A stretch of 63,265 bases of DNA from an uncultured Bacteroides sp. (GCA_949288715.1 CASELH010000007.1:1-63265), one strand, 5' to 3'; positions 1 through 9,791 are shown, counted from the first letter of the stretch. Made by a program: numbers and translations. The notes: generated by a model from the sequence alone, not told the origin.

Positions 1-180
1 GACGAGCGCAGATTTACGCAGATTTATTTCTTTTCGTCATGCTGAACGTTAGTGAAGCATCTCCTAAAAGCAGGAGCAAGTAGGAGATTCTTCGCTTGCA
101 CTCAGAATGGCAGATACATGGCGCAGCCCTTAAGAATCTGCGTTCATCTGCGCTCGTCTGCGTCATCTGCGTGCCATCGG
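1..180. repeat. Nested palindromic intergenic element
   Basis: Bases 1-26 are an imperfect reverse complement of 131-158 (shared core CAGAT..GCGCTCGTC), so the segment is bounded by inverted arms. A second imperfect inverted pair lies inside (about 36-65 with 81-112, meeting at the CTCCT/AGGAG junction). No gene can be supported in 1-332; the small open frame over it has no coding character. The layout resembles REP/MITE-like intergenic repeats of Bacteroides. The element may extend left of the window. Confidence 0.55.
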
Positions 181-332
181 AAACACACGGCTAAATTCCC
201 ATTTCATAGTGTAAATGCTTTAAGGCGGGATTATGTGAAATTTGCCGGCCATTTGTGGGCGGATAATGTGAAAATGGTTATATTTGCGAAAATGAGCAAT
301 GCGTTGTGTTCATAAATAACACTAAGATCTAT

Positions 333-1898
333 ATGGAGGATAATATAAAAAATAAACTTTATGAATTGGTGCAGAACGGCGAATCGTCTGAAGTGGAATT
401 CAAATCGGCTCGCGGAGGTTTTCCTGGCAGCTTTTGGGAAAGTTATTCAGCTTTTGCCAATACAAACGGGGGAACCATCATTTTAGGAGTACAAGAAAGG
501 GACAAGAAATTCATCTTGGATGGATTATCAGAAGAGATGGCTTATAAATATAAAAAGATTTTTGGGGATTGTGCCCATAACCGTGGCAAAGTGAGTGTAT
601 GCCTTCCGCGTGAGCAGGATGTTAATGTTGTGGAAGTAGGAGGAGCTTACCTGCTTGTCTGCTACATTCCACGTGCTGATTACAGTAGGCGCCCTGTCCA
701 TCTTGCTACCAACCCTTTTGGGAATACTTACCGTAGAAATCACGAAGGAGATTATCTTTGCACGGATGCGGAAGTGAGGAGAATGTTTGCCGATGCGGAA
801 CATGAAAACCACCCGCAGGATGCCATTATTCGCAAAGGATTTACCATTGAAAAAGACATCGATATAGCTTCATTGCACCAATACCGGCAGCTATTTGTCA
901 GCTTACATCCGGCTCATCCTTGGGGAAAAATTACAGATGACCAACAATTTATGGAAAAAATTGGGGCTTATCAACGCAATGTAGCGACAGGCGAACATGG
1001 AATTACCCGTGCGGGGCTTCTGATGTTCGGCAAGTCGGACATGATAACCAATCCTGCAGGCGAACCGTATTATTTTGTTGATTATCAGGAACAGTTGTAT
1101 ACAGATGATCCACGGGTGCGTTGGACAGACCGTATTTGTCCGGACGGTACTTGGGAAGCCAACTTGTTTCAGTTTTATATACGTGTTTATAATAAACTTA
1201 TCCAAGTGTTGCCCAAGCCCTTCAAGCTGTTAGGCGATGCCAGGCAAGAAGAAACAGCAGCTCATGACGCCGTGCGTGAGGCTCTGATAAACTGCATTAT
1301 ACATCAAGACTTGAATGCGTCCGGCAATATCGTCATACGTCGTACTGAAACCGCGTTGACCTTTTCCAATCCGGGCATGATGCTGGTGTCCAAACAACAG
1401 TATTTCAAAGGAGGAAGAAGCATTTGCCGCAACCCGAACTTACAAAAGATGTTTATGCTGCTGGGTAAGGCGGAAAAGGCCGGAAGCGGTGTGGATAAGA
1501 TTATGGCCGGATGGAAGGAGTTAGGTTGGGACACTCCTGTATTAACAGAAGAGGTGCAACCTGATTATGTTGTATTAACTTTGCCTATTGGCAAAACCCA
1601 TCAAGAAGACCCATCAAGAAGGGGCAAAACCCATCAAGAAGACCCATCAAGAAGGGGCACAACCCATCAAGACGCCATTTTAAGCAAATCTGACAAAAAG
1701 GACATTAGGAAAAGGCAGATTGAAGAATTTTGTAACGAACCGAGAACGTTTGCTGAAATTATGGACTTATTTAAGTTGAAAGACAGGGTAAGTTTCAAAA
1801 AGATATATATTGATCCCATGATCGCTGAAGGGCTGCTGGTTATGACTGAGCCGGATAACCCTACAAGCAAAAATCAGCGGTATGTATCGGCAAGGTAA
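333..1898 (+). CDS. AlbA_2 (Schlafen-type) domain / RecG-like ATPase-domain protein
   Basis: A 521-residue protein with an N-terminal AlbA_2 (Schlafen AAA_4) domain at about residues 10-130, seen as VEFKSA followed by FANTNGGTIILGV. A GHKL-type ATPase_c_4 segment (REALINCIIHQDL) lies near residue 315 and a winged-helix-like region at the C-terminus. Proteins of this layout are usually annotated as putative transcriptional regulators or ATP-dependent DNA helicase RecG-related; no helicase motifs are visible here. I chose the ATG at 333 because the upstream ATG at 306 adds only nine unconserved residues. A short tandem repeat lies in the linker before the C-terminal domain. It stands alone, divergent in context from the efflux operon, with a terminator after its stop. 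Confidence 0.8.
   Translation: MEDNIKNKLYELVQNGESSEVEFKSARGGFPGSFWESYSAFANTNGGTIILGVQERDKKFILDGLSEEMAYKYKKIFGDCAHNRGKVSVCLPREQDVNVVEVGGAYLLVCYIPRADYSRRPVHLATNPFGNTYRRNHEGDYLCTDAEVRRMFADAEHENHPQDAIIRKGFTIEKDIDIASLHQYRQLFVSLHPAHPWGKITDDQQFMEKIGAYQRNVATGEHGITRAGLLMFGKSDMITNPAGEPYYFVDYQEQLYTDDPRVRWTDRICPDGTWEANLFQFYIRVYNKLIQVLPKPFKLLGDARQEETAAHDAVREALINCIIHQDLNASGNIVIRRTETALTFSNPGMMLVSKQQYFKGGRSICRNPNLQKMFMLLGKAEKAGSGVDKIMAGWKELGWDTPVLTEEVQPDYVVLTLPIGKTHQEDPSRRGKTHQEDPSRRGTTHQDAILSKSDKKDIRKRQIEEFCNEPRTFAEIMDLFKLKDRVSFKKIYIDPMIAEGLLVMTEPDNPTSKNQRYVSAR
1590..1673 (+). repeat. 33-bp in-frame tandem repeat
   Basis: Two identical 33-bp units (1590-1622 and 1623-1655) and a partial third encode KTHQEDPSRRG twice and then TTHQD. 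The unit length is a multiple of three, so copy-number change would keep the frame. It lies in a linker between the ATPase-like region and the C-terminal winged helix. Confidence 0.85.
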
Positions 1899-1915
1899 CA
1901 AGCGCTGCATAGAAA

Positions 1916-1946
1916 GAAAGCCCGGCAGACAGAGCCGGGCTTTCTT
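1916..1946. terminator. Bidirectional rho-independent terminator
   Basis: An 11-bp perfect stem (GAAAGCCCGGC / GCCGGGCTTTC) with a seven-base loop and short T/A runs on both sides lies between the convergent AlbA_2 gene and the efflux operon, so it can serve both. Confidence 0.85.
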
Positions 1947-1968
1947 GGGAATTATATAGATGTGGGGG

Positions 1969-3369
1969 CTATTGCCAGCCGCCCCCGAGGGCTTTATAGA
2001 GGTTGACGAGGGCCAGCTGGCGGTCGCGCAGGGCGTTGCTCACGCTGATTTGGGCGTCGAGGTAGGTACGCTGGGCGTCGAGCAGGTCCATGTAGCCGAT
2101 GGCGCCGTTGACGTATTGCAGCTGGGCCAGCTCGAGGGTGGAGCGCGACGACTGTTCGAGCGACACGCGGGTGCTGTATATCTCTTTGAGCTTGTTGAAC
2201 TCGGCTATGGCGTCGTAGGCGTCGCGGAAGGCGGAGAGGACGGCTTTCTCGTAGGCATACGTGGCGCGCTCGAAGGCTGCACGCTTGGCCTTGAGCCGTG
2301 CACGGTTTTTGCCCCACCCGAAGATGGGCTGTAGCAGCGTGCCCGAGATGAACTTGTAGGGCGACTGCAGCAGCTCGCTCAGCACGTCGCTCTCGGCGCC
2401 AAACTGGGCGGTGAGCGTGATGCTGGGGAACATGGAGGTGAGGGCTGCGCCTACTTCGGCATTGGCGGCTATGAGGCTTTGCTCGGCTTCGCGCACGTCG
2501 GGCCTACGCTCGAGCAGGGTGCTGGGCAGGCCTACGGGCAGGCTTTGGGGGAAGCTGATGTCGTGGGGCAGGGCGGCACGGCGGATGGCGTGGGGGTACT
2601 CACCCGTCAGGTAGGCCAGCTCGTTTTCCTTGAGGGTGACCTGACGCTCTAGGTCGGGCACCAGGGTGGCGGTACGCGCCAACTCCACTTGCGCCTGGCG
2701 GAAGGCTACCTCGGAGGTGAGTCCGCCTTCGTAGCGGATGCGTGCCAGGTGGAGGCTTTCGCGGCGGGCATCGACGGTTTGGCGCACGATGGCCAGCTCG
2801 TTGTCCAGCGCCACCAGCTCGAAGTAGGCTTGTGCCACCTCGGCAATGAGGCTCATCTGCAAGGCGCGCTGGTTTTCAATGGAGCCCAGGAACTCGGCGG
2901 TGGAGGCGTCGTGCTGCCAGCGCAGCTTGCCCCACAGGTCCAGCTCCCACGAGGCGGTGCCTTTCAGATCGAACTGGTCGTCCATGTTGTAGTGGTTGCC
3001 ACCGTAGTTGTCGCGGTCGTACTCGCCATGCACGCGCAGGCCTACCTGGGGCAGCATTCCGGCCCAGTCTATGCGCTTCTGTGCGGCCAGTTCGTGCACG
3101 CGGGCTGCGGCCATCAGCATGTCTTTGTTGTACTCCAGCGTGCGCTGTATGAGCGCTTGCAGCAGGGTGTCGGTGTAGAGTTGCCTCCACGAGTAGTCGG
3201 CCACCGAGGCCGAGTCGGTGCTCATGCTGTCGGCCAGCGTGGCGGGCAGTTGCAGCTGCGGACGGGTGTAGTGCTTGCCTATCTGGCAACCGGCCAGGGC
3301 AATGCTTGCCGTTATGATGCAGAGAAAGGTGCGTGCGGCATGTGTGAGGGTTGGTATATGATGCTTCAT
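1969..3369 (-). CDS. Outer-membrane efflux lipoprotein (OprM/NodT, TolC family)
   Basis: This 466-residue protein is the outer-membrane channel of a tripartite RND pump. A signal peptide ends in the lipobox LAGC (Cys28), so it is a lipoprotein like OprM rather than TolC. Two OEP repeats cover the mature protein, with the typical ERRPDVREAEQ segment in the middle. Its start overlaps the stop of the pump gene by four bases (ATGA), which implies translational coupling. It is the last gene of the operon before a terminator. The exact substrates cannot be read from the sequence. Confidence 0.93.
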   Translation of the reverse strand: MKHHIPTLTHAARTFLCIITASIALAGCQIGKHYTRPQLQLPATLADSMSTDSASVADYSWRQLYTDTLLQALIQRTLEYNKDMLMAAARVHELAAQKRIDWAGMLPQVGLRVHGEYDRDNYGGNHYNMDDQFDLKGTASWELDLWGKLRWQHDASTAEFLGSIENQRALQMSLIAEVAQAYFELVALDNELAIVRQTVDARRESLHLARIRYEGGLTSEVAFRQAQVELARTATLVPDLERQVTLKENELAYLTGEYPHAIRRAALPHDISFPQSLPVGLPSTLLERRPDVREAEQSLIAANAEVGAALTSMFPSITLTAQFGAESDVLSELLQSPYKFISGTLLQPIFGWGKNRARLKAKRAAFERATYAYEKAVLSAFRDAYDAIAEFNKLKEIYSTRVSLEQSSRSTLELAQLQYVNGAIGYMDLLDAQRTYLDAQISVSNALRDRQLALVNLYKALGGGWQ

Positions 3370-6300
3370 GCTTGAATGTTGTTGACCTGTTTATTACTCT
3401 TGCGGCGCAGTTTGCCCTGCACCTTGTAGATGGTGACGAAGAAGAACGGTATGAGCAAGATGCCCACGGTGACCGCTACAATCATGCCGAAGAACACGCC
3501 CGTACCTATGGCCTGGCGGCTGGCGGCTCCCGGTCCGCTGGCAATGACCATGGGCAGGATGCCGAGAATGAAGGCGAGCGAGGTCATCAGGATGGGGCGG
3601 AAGCGCAGCTTGGCGGCATGCAGGGCGGCACGCATCACGTTGACGCCCGCATCGGCTTCGTCTTTGGCAAACTCCACGATGAGGATGGCATTCTTGGCGG
3701 CAAGTCCCATCAGCATGACGAGGCCTATCTGGAAGTAGGTGTCGTTCTCCAGCCCGCAGATGGAGATGCCTGCATAGGCACCTAGCGCGGCTACCGGCAA
3801 AGACAGCAGCACGGCCACGGGGATGCTCCAGCTTTCGTAGAGGGCAGCCAGGAAGAGGAATACGAACACGAACACCAAGGCCAGGATGAGTCCCGTCTGT
3901 CCGCCGGCCTGCTTCTCCTGGAACGACAGGCCGCTCCACTCGATGCCGATGTTGTCCGGCAGGTGCTTGCGTGCCAGCTGCTCCATCACCTCCATGGCCT
4001 GGCCGGAGCTGTAGCCTTGGGCGGCGGTGCCGCGTATGACGGCTGTGCTGAACATGTTGAAGCGCTTGATGCTGCCCGGCCCCGTAGTGTACTGGGTGGT
4101 GCCCAGGGCGGTGAGGGGAATCATGTCGCCGTTGCTGCCGCGCACAAAGTACAGGCTGATGTTGTCGCGGTGCTCACGGTAAGGCGCCTCGGCCTGCAGG
4201 TAGACGCGGTACACGCGGTTGAACATATTGAAGTCGTTGACGTAGACCGAGCCTGTGTAGGCCTTCATCGTGGAGAACACGTCGGACATGGGCACGCCCA
4301 GCATCTTCACCTTGTCGCGGTCTACATCGAAGTACAGCTGCGGGATGGCGGCCTGCAGGGAGGACGACAATCCGCTCAGCTCCTTGCGCTGGGAGGCGTA
4401 GTACATCAGGGTGTCGGCAGCCTGCACCAGATTCTCGTAGGTGGCTTCGCCACGAGCCTCGAGCTGCATCTCAAAGCCACCCGAGGTACCCAAACCGGGG
4501 ATGACGGGCGGGGTGGACAGGTAGTACTTGCATTCGGGATACTCGGCCAGCTCGCGCTCCACCTTGCCCATGATGGCTTCCAGCGTGGTGTCATCGCGTT
4601 CGCCCCAATCCTTGAGTATGACGGTAAGTTGCGAGCGTGCCTGGCTGGTGCCTACACGGGGGCTCGTACCGGTGACGTTCTGCACATACTCTACCTCGGG
4701 CATGGCCATGAGGAACTCGATGGCGCGGTTGGTGACTTTGCGCGTGCGCTCCAGCGTGGTGCCTTCGGGCATTTCCAGCTCTACCGTGAAGTAGCCTTGG
4801 TCTTCGGTAGGCAGGAAGCTGGAGGGCGTCAGGCGGTAGAGGACGAAGATGGCAATGAGAATCATGCAGAAGCCTATGCCCACCCGGCGCGGGTGCTTGA
4901 TGACGCGACCTATGCCGGCCAGGTATTTGCTGTTTCCCACCTCCAGCCAGCGGTTGATGGTGCGGAATATGCGGTTTTTAGGTTTATTTTTGTCGGTGGG
5001 GCGCAGGATGAGCGAGCACATCACGGGGCTCAGCGTGAGGGCCACCACCGTAGAGAGCAACACCGATATGGCGATGGTGACGCTGAACTGGCGGTACAAT
5101 TGCCCGGTGATGCCCGACAGGAAGCTTACCGGCACAAACACGGCAGCCAGCACCATCGACGTGGCTATAAGGGCGCTGGTCAGTCCGTCCATGGCTTTCT
5201 TGGTGGCCTCGTAGGGGGAGAGGTGCTCTTCCTCCATGATGCGTTCCACGTTTTCCACCACCACAATGGCATCGTCCACCACAAGGCCGATGGCAAGCAC
5301 CAGTCCCAGCAGGGTAAGGATGTTCAGCGAAAAGCCGAAGATGAGCATGAAGCCGAAAGTTCCGATGAGCGAAATGGGCACGGCTACCAGGGGGATGACG
5401 GTGGCCCGCCAGCTTTGCAGGAACAGGAACACGACGATGATGACCAGTACCAGCGCCTCGAACAGGGTTTTGTAGACCTCGTGTATGGAGGAGGATATAT
5501 AGGTGGTCATGTCGAAGGGCACTTCATACTGCATGCCTTCGGGGAAGGTGCGGCTTATTTCTTCCATGGTGGCTTTCACGCTTTCGGCCACCTCCATGGC
5601 ATTGGCTCCCGGCAGCATGTAGATGCCCAGCACGGCGGCATTGCCTCCGTTGATACCACTCTCGGTGTTGTAGGACTGTGCTTCGAGCGACACGCGTGCC
5701 ACGTCGCGCATGCGGATGAGCGACCCGTCGGCATTGGCGCGGAGCACGATTTCCTCGAATTGCGCCGCACTCGACAAGCGGCCTTGTGCCGTGATGGGGA
5801 TGGTGAAGTCCAACCCTTCTACCGGCTGCTGGCCCAGCACACCGGCTGCCGACTCGCGGTTCTGGTCTTTCAAGGCATCCTGCACGTCTTTCACCGTGAG
5901 GCCGTAGTTGGCCAGGCGGGCGGGGTCTACCCATATCTGCATGGCGTAGTACCGGCTACCGATGTTCGACACACGTCCTACGCCGGGGATGCGGCGCAGC
6001 AGGTCGAGCACGTTCAGGGTGGCAAAGTTGCTCAGGTATATTTCGTCGAATTTGGGGTCGTCCGAGGTGAGGCAGATGGTCATCAGCTGGCTGGATGCCT
6101 GTTTTTCTATCTCGATACCGTTCTGCACCACTTCGGCGGGCAGACGAGACTCGGCCAGCTTGATGCGGTTCTGTATCTCCACGGCCGCCAGGTCGGGGTC
6201 GGAGGAGATGTCGAACGTTACGGTAGCCGAAAAGCCTCCGGAGTTGGAGCTGTTGCTCTCCATATAGAGCATGCCCGGGGTTCCGTTCAGCTCTTGCTCG

Positions 6301-6497
6301 ATGGGGGTGGCTACGGCCTGCGACACGGTGAGGGCACTCGCACCGGGATAGGATGCGCTGATTTTCACCACCGGCGGCGTAATCTGGGGGTATTGGTCGA
6401 TGGGAAGCATGGTGAGGCCGATGAGTCCCACGATGACGATAAGTATGGATATGACCGCCGAGAACACCGGCCTGTCGATAAAGAAATTTACTTTCAT
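3366..6497 (-). CDS. RND efflux pump, HAE1 family (AcrB/MexB-like)
   Basis: A 1043-residue inner-membrane proton-driven transporter of full family length. It starts with the usual MKVNFFIDRPVFSAVISI helix. TM4 carries the paired aspartates in AIGLVVDDAIVVVENVER that relay protons. Two large periplasmic loops follow TM1 and TM7. It lies between its adaptor (49 bases upstream) and its outer-membrane channel (four-base overlap downstream), so the complete pump is encoded as one unit. Family members export hydrophobic compounds, bile salts and antibiotics. No local regulator gene is seen. Confidence 0.96.
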   Translation of the reverse strand: MKVNFFIDRPVFSAVISILIVIVGLIGLTMLPIDQYPQITPPVVKISASYPGASALTVSQAVATPIEQELNGTPGMLYMESNSSNSGGFSATVTFDISSDPDLAAVEIQNRIKLAESRLPAEVVQNGIEIEKQASSQLMTICLTSDDPKFDEIYLSNFATLNVLDLLRRIPGVGRVSNIGSRYYAMQIWVDPARLANYGLTVKDVQDALKDQNRESAAGVLGQQPVEGLDFTIPITAQGRLSSAAQFEEIVLRANADGSLIRMRDVARVSLEAQSYNTESGINGGNAAVLGIYMLPGANAMEVAESVKATMEEISRTFPEGMQYEVPFDMTTYISSSIHEVYKTLFEALVLVIIVVFLFLQSWRATVIPLVAVPISLIGTFGFMLIFGFSLNILTLLGLVLAIGLVVDDAIVVVENVERIMEEEHLSPYEATKKAMDGLTSALIATSMVLAAVFVPVSFLSGITGQLYRQFSVTIAISVLLSTVVALTLSPVMCSLILRPTDKNKPKNRIFRTINRWLEVGNSKYLAGIGRVIKHPRRVGIGFCMILIAIFVLYRLTPSSFLPTEDQGYFTVELEMPEGTTLERTRKVTNRAIEFLMAMPEVEYVQNVTGTSPRVGTSQARSQLTVILKDWGERDDTTLEAIMGKVERELAEYPECKYYLSTPPVIPGLGTSGGFEMQLEARGEATYENLVQAADTLMYYASQRKELSGLSSSLQAAIPQLYFDVDRDKVKMLGVPMSDVFSTMKAYTGSVYVNDFNMFNRVYRVYLQAEAPYREHRDNISLYFVRGSNGDMIPLTALGTTQYTTGPGSIKRFNMFSTAVIRGTAAQGYSSGQAMEVMEQLARKHLPDNIGIEWSGLSFQEKQAGGQTGLILALVFVFVFLFLAALYESWSIPVAVLLSLPVAALGAYAGISICGLENDTYFQIGLVMLMGLAAKNAILIVEFAKDEADAGVNVMRAALHAAKLRFRPILMTSLAFILGILPMVIASGPGAASRQAIGTGVFFGMIVAVTVGILLIPFFFVTIYKVQGKLRRKSNKQVNNIQA

Positions 6498-6546
6498 TTT
6501 TTTGGCGCGTATGTTATGGATTGGAGACGCTGTGCCAGTATAGGCT

Positions 6547-7728
6547 TTATTCTTTTTCTTCTTCTTTTACGGGAGGAACGGGGCGTATCTTGATGCCCGG
6601 CGTCAGCTTGTGGTAGCCTTCGGTTACTAGCATTTCGCCCGGCACAATGCCACGCTCTACCACTACGTTGTTGCCAAACTCAGGCCCCAGCTCAATGAAG
6701 CGGCGTTCGGCAATGGAGTCCCGGCGCATGACGAAGACGTAGGCTCCTCCCTTTTCTATGATGAGCGATTTCTGGGGAACTACCGTGGCATGTTCGCGCA
6801 CGTCGAGCAAGGCGCGGACTTTGGTGAACTGTCCGGGCAGCAGCACGCGGTCGGGGTTGGGCATTTCAGCACGCACGGAGAAGGTTCCCGTCTGTGGGTC
6901 GACCTGCGGGTCGGCAAAGTCTACCAGCCCTTTGTAGGGATACTCGCTATTGTCGGCAAGGGTTACCGTAACCATGGGCTGCCAGGAGCGGGTGGAGTCT
7001 TTTTGGCCTAAGACAACGTTGCGCTCCTTGCTTTTCAGGTAGTCCAAAGCCGTCATGCTGAAGTCTACGAGCACGGTGTCGCTCTTCACCACAGTGGCCA
7101 GCAACGACTGCCCGCCGGTGCCAACCAGCGTGCCCAAGTCGACGTAACGCTCGCTGATGTATCCGGAGATGGGGGAGCGCACCCACGTGTAGCTCAACTC
7201 CTGTTCGGCCTGGTCGAGGTCGGCTTGGCTCATACCCATGCTGGCCACAGCCGTTTCGTAGGCGGCAATGGCATTGTCCAGGTCGAGCTGGCTGGCTGCA
7301 TTTTGCTGGAAAAGGGGACGGATGCGGTTCAAGTCGCGCTCCGTCTTCAGCACCAGGGCAGAGTCTTTGCGTAGCTGTGCGCGGGCTTTGTCGGCGCGGG
7401 CGCGGTATTGCTTCTGGTCGATGACAAACAGCACCTGATTCTTGGTGACGTAGGTGCCTTCTTCAAAGTCCATGCTTTCGAGGAAGCCTTCCACGCGTGC
7501 ACGCACTTCTACGAACTGCTGTGCACGGATGCGCCCCACGTATTCGCCGTATATTTCTACATCTTCTATCCCGACGGGTTCTACTACTACTACCGGCGCT
7601 TCCGGTTCTACTTTCTTGGGCCACGTCAATATCACGTAAAGGCCTACTAACACGACCATGCAGGCCGACATCATAATGATGCGTTTTTTCCGCAGTTTCA
7701 ATTCACGCTTGGTAAAAAACAGTTTCAT
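6547..7728 (-). CDS. RND periplasmic adaptor (membrane fusion protein)
   Basis: This 393-residue protein is the HlyD/AcrA-type adaptor. An N-terminal anchor (about residues 15-35) is followed by a barrel-sandwich half motif, an alpha-hairpin and a beta-barrel. The RND-MFP signature is visible in VRARVEGFLESMDFEEGTYV and in YTWVRSPISGYI. I prefer the ATG at 7728, because the longer frame would start in the promoter zone. It is the first gene of the efflux operon; a TATCTTTG box lies 46 bases upstream. Confidence 0.93.
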   Translation of the reverse strand: MKLFFTKRELKLRKKRIIMMSACMVVLVGLYVILTWPKKVEPEAPVVVVEPVGIEDVEIYGEYVGRIRAQQFVEVRARVEGFLESMDFEEGTYVTKNQVLFVIDQKQYRARADKARAQLRKDSALVLKTERDLNRIRPLFQQNAASQLDLDNAIAAYETAVASMGMSQADLDQAEQELSYTWVRSPISGYISERYVDLGTLVGTGGQSLLATVVKSDTVLVDFSMTALDYLKSKERNVVLGQKDSTRSWQPMVTVTLADNSEYPYKGLVDFADPQVDPQTGTFSVRAEMPNPDRVLLPGQFTKVRALLDVREHATVVPQKSLIIEKGGAYVFVMRRDSIAERRFIELGPEFGNNVVVERGIVPGEMLVTEGYHKLTPGIKIRPVPPVKEEEKE

Positions 7729-7773
7729 GCTACATTTAGTTTTATGATTAGCGCTTTCACACCTTTTGGCATG

Positions 7774-7781
7774 CAAAGATA
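7774..7781 (-). promoter_or_regulatory. Bacteroidetes -7 box of the efflux operon
   Basis: On the minus strand this reads TATCTTTG, an exact TAnnTTTG, 46 bases upstream of the adaptor start. A clear -33 TTTG at the usual spacing is not present. The rest of 7782-7951 holds no gene I can support. Confidence 0.6.
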
Positions 7782-7951
7782 ATACCATTTTCCCATTTCT
7801 GCCTAAAGAATGGGTAAGTTATTAGTTTTCAATTATAAAAAGATGTCCTTGACGTGTTTCCGGCATCGGTGGCGCTTGTGGAAGCCTTCCACACGGTGTG
7901 GATTTTTTCCGCACAATGTATGGACAAGGCAAGGGCAAAGTATGGGCATGG

Positions 7952-8377
7952 CTATGCCTTTCCCTGGCTTTGTATGCGGCTTACGAACTCCTTTATCTTG
8001 GGCAGCATGTCTTCGGGGCGGGTATAGGGGGCGCACAAGAGTTCTACAGGGCACTGCCCGGTGCCTGCGCGGTTGATGATGCGGGGCACGCGGGTGGCGC
8101 AGGCGGTGCGAATAGCGGCTTGTGTCAACATCTCGTATGCGCCTTCGCTCATGACGTCGGCATGCACCTCGGCCACTTTGCCCAGTGCCATGAGGGCGGC
8201 GGCACCTCGGCCTACCACTTTGTCGGCCACCTGGGCACCCTGTAGAAAGGCCGGGTCGTGCTCCAATACCTCCAGCAGGTCGGCCACGCCCCGGCGGGTG
8301 TAAGTGCGGATTTCTTCCCCCTTGCGGATGACACACGAGAAGTGCCCCTCATGCAGCATTCTGACCAGTTCGTCCAT
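7952..8377 (-). CDS. DUF1893 family protein
   Basis: A 141-residue protein of the DUF1893 family, whose members are small and related to the cytidine deaminase-like fold. The N-terminal half carries a core with CVIRKGEEIRTY and a RGVADLLEVL helix; the conserved KVVGRGAAALMALGKV follows. It starts four bases after the aldo/keto reductase stop and is probably the last gene of a redox operon. Residues past about 115 form a short charged tail (MLPKIKEFVSRIQSQ). Its biochemical role is unknown. Confidence 0.75.
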   Translation of the reverse strand: MDELVRMLHEGHFSCVIRKGEEIRTYTRRGVADLLEVLEHDPAFLQGAQVADKVVGRGAAALMALGKVAEVHADVMSEGAYEMLTQAAIRTACATRVPRIINRAGTGQCPVELLCAPYTRPEDMLPKIKEFVSRIQSQGKA

Positions 8378-8381
8378 GGGC

Positions 8382-9767
8382 TTAGAGAGTTTCTTGTTTC
8401 AACTGTTCGACAAAGGCATCGATGCGGTGCAACTCTTTGGGGATGTCGATGGACTGCGGACAATGCGGGTTGCACTGGCCACACCCCGTGCAGTGGTCGG
8501 CCTGGCGCAGGCGGGGCACACTCCGGTCGTATCCGATGAGGAAGGCACGACGCTGGCGGCGATATTCGGGGTCGCCGCTGGTTTGCGGCATGCGGTCTTC
8601 GGTGATGCATTTGTTGTAGTGCAGCAACACGCCCGGTATGTCTATGCCATAAGGGCAAGGCATGCAGTATTGGCAATCGTTGCAAGGTATGGTGGGGTAT
8701 TGCACCATGAGGTCGGCGGTGTCGTAGAGGAATTGTTCTTCTTCGGCAGTGAGGGGCACCAGCGGCGAATAGGTGCGTACGTTTTCCTGCAAGTGCTCCA
8801 TGTAGGTCATGCCGCTCAGCACGGTCAGCACCCCTTTGGGAGTTCCGGCATAGCGGAATGCCCACGATGCCACGCTTGCCTCGGGGTCGCGCTCTTTGAG
8901 GCGTGCCACGATGTGCTGAGGCACATTGGACAAACGTCCTCCCAGCAAGGGCTCCATGATGATGGCCGGGATGTTCTTTTTCTCCAACTCGGCATAGAGG
9001 TAGTCGGCATTGACATTGTTGCCCGATGCGTGTGTCCAGTCCACGTAGTTCATCTGAATCTGCACAAAGTCCCAATGCACATCGTCGTGCATGGCCAGCA
9101 CTTCGTCGAACACTTCTTTTGTGCCGTGGAAGGAAAAGCCCAGGTGACGGATGCGCCCGGCTTCACGTTCGCCACGCAGGAAGTCTATCATTCCGTTGTC
9201 TATGTAGCGTGCACGGAAGGTTTCGATACCCCCGTTGCCTATGGAGTGCAGCAGGTAGTAGTCTATGTAGTCGGTCTGCAAGTCGCGGAAGGATTGGCGG
9301 TACATGGCAATGGAGTTCTCGCGGCTGAAGTTGGAGAAATTGGAGAGCTTCGTGGCAATGTAGATGGACTCGCGCGGGTAGCGCTTCAAGGCAATGCCAG
9401 TGGATTTCTCGCTCCATCCTTGCACATATACAGGGGAGGTGTCGAAGTAGTTTACGCCGTGGGCAATGGCATAATCTATCAAGGCGTTTACGGCATCCTG
9501 GTCAATGACATTACCATTGCCTTCGGGTGCGGGCAGGGTGGGCCAGCGCATACATCCGTAGCCCAGCAGCGACACTTTGTCGTCGCCCAATGTAGGGAAA
9601 GAACGCAGGGTCATGTCGCCTCCACCGGCCGTAGCCGATGAGCCTGTAGCCTGGGCAGTATTGCCATTGGGCTTGCTACAGCCATAGAGCGATGCTGTGC
9701 CTGTGGCTGCCGCGATGCCTACTATCTTTATAAATTCGCGGCGGTTCATGGAGTTATCTTTAGCCAT
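8382..9767 (-). CDS. Aldo/keto reductase with C-terminal 4Fe-4S domain, Tat-type signal
   Basis: This 461-residue protein combines an aldo/keto reductase barrel (about residues 45-330) with a ferredoxin-like C-terminus. The catalytic tetrad is visible: Asp and Tyr in FDTSPVYVQGWS, Lys in IYIATKLS and His in LLHSIG. Two cysteine clusters follow (CNDCQYCMPCP and CTGCGQCNPHCP). The N-terminus NRREFIKIVGIAAATG is a twin-arginine signal ending at a possible lipobox (LYGC), so export is likely. The start could also be the ATG six codons in, at 9749. It lies 24 bases after a membrane polyferredoxin gene, which suggests that it takes electrons from that protein. Confidence 0.9.
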   Translation of the reverse strand: MAKDNSMNRREFIKIVGIAAATGTASLYGCSKPNGNTAQATGSSATAGGGDMTLRSFPTLGDDKVSLLGYGCMRWPTLPAPEGNGNVIDQDAVNALIDYAIAHGVNYFDTSPVYVQGWSEKSTGIALKRYPRESIYIATKLSNFSNFSRENSIAMYRQSFRDLQTDYIDYYLLHSIGNGGIETFRARYIDNGMIDFLRGEREAGRIRHLGFSFHGTKEVFDEVLAMHDDVHWDFVQIQMNYVDWTHASGNNVNADYLYAELEKKNIPAIIMEPLLGGRLSNVPQHIVARLKERDPEASVASWAFRYAGTPKGVLTVLSGMTYMEHLQENVRTYSPLVPLTAEEEQFLYDTADLMVQYPTIPCNDCQYCMPCPYGIDIPGVLLHYNKCITEDRMPQTSGDPEYRRQRRAFLIGYDRSVPRLRQADHCTGCGQCNPHCPQSIDIPKELHRIDAFVEQLKQETL

Positions 9768-9791
9768 AGTTTGGGAAGTGTTATTGTTGCA

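Noticed and set aside
3963-6593. An 876-codon open frame on the plus strand
   Set aside because: It is antisense to the RND pump gene, has extreme His/Gly/Val composition and no domain; it is a shadow of the pump's codon bias.
7833-8336. A 167-codon minus-strand frame
   Set aside because: Overlaps the DUF1893 gene in another frame and shows Arg/Pro/His shadow composition.
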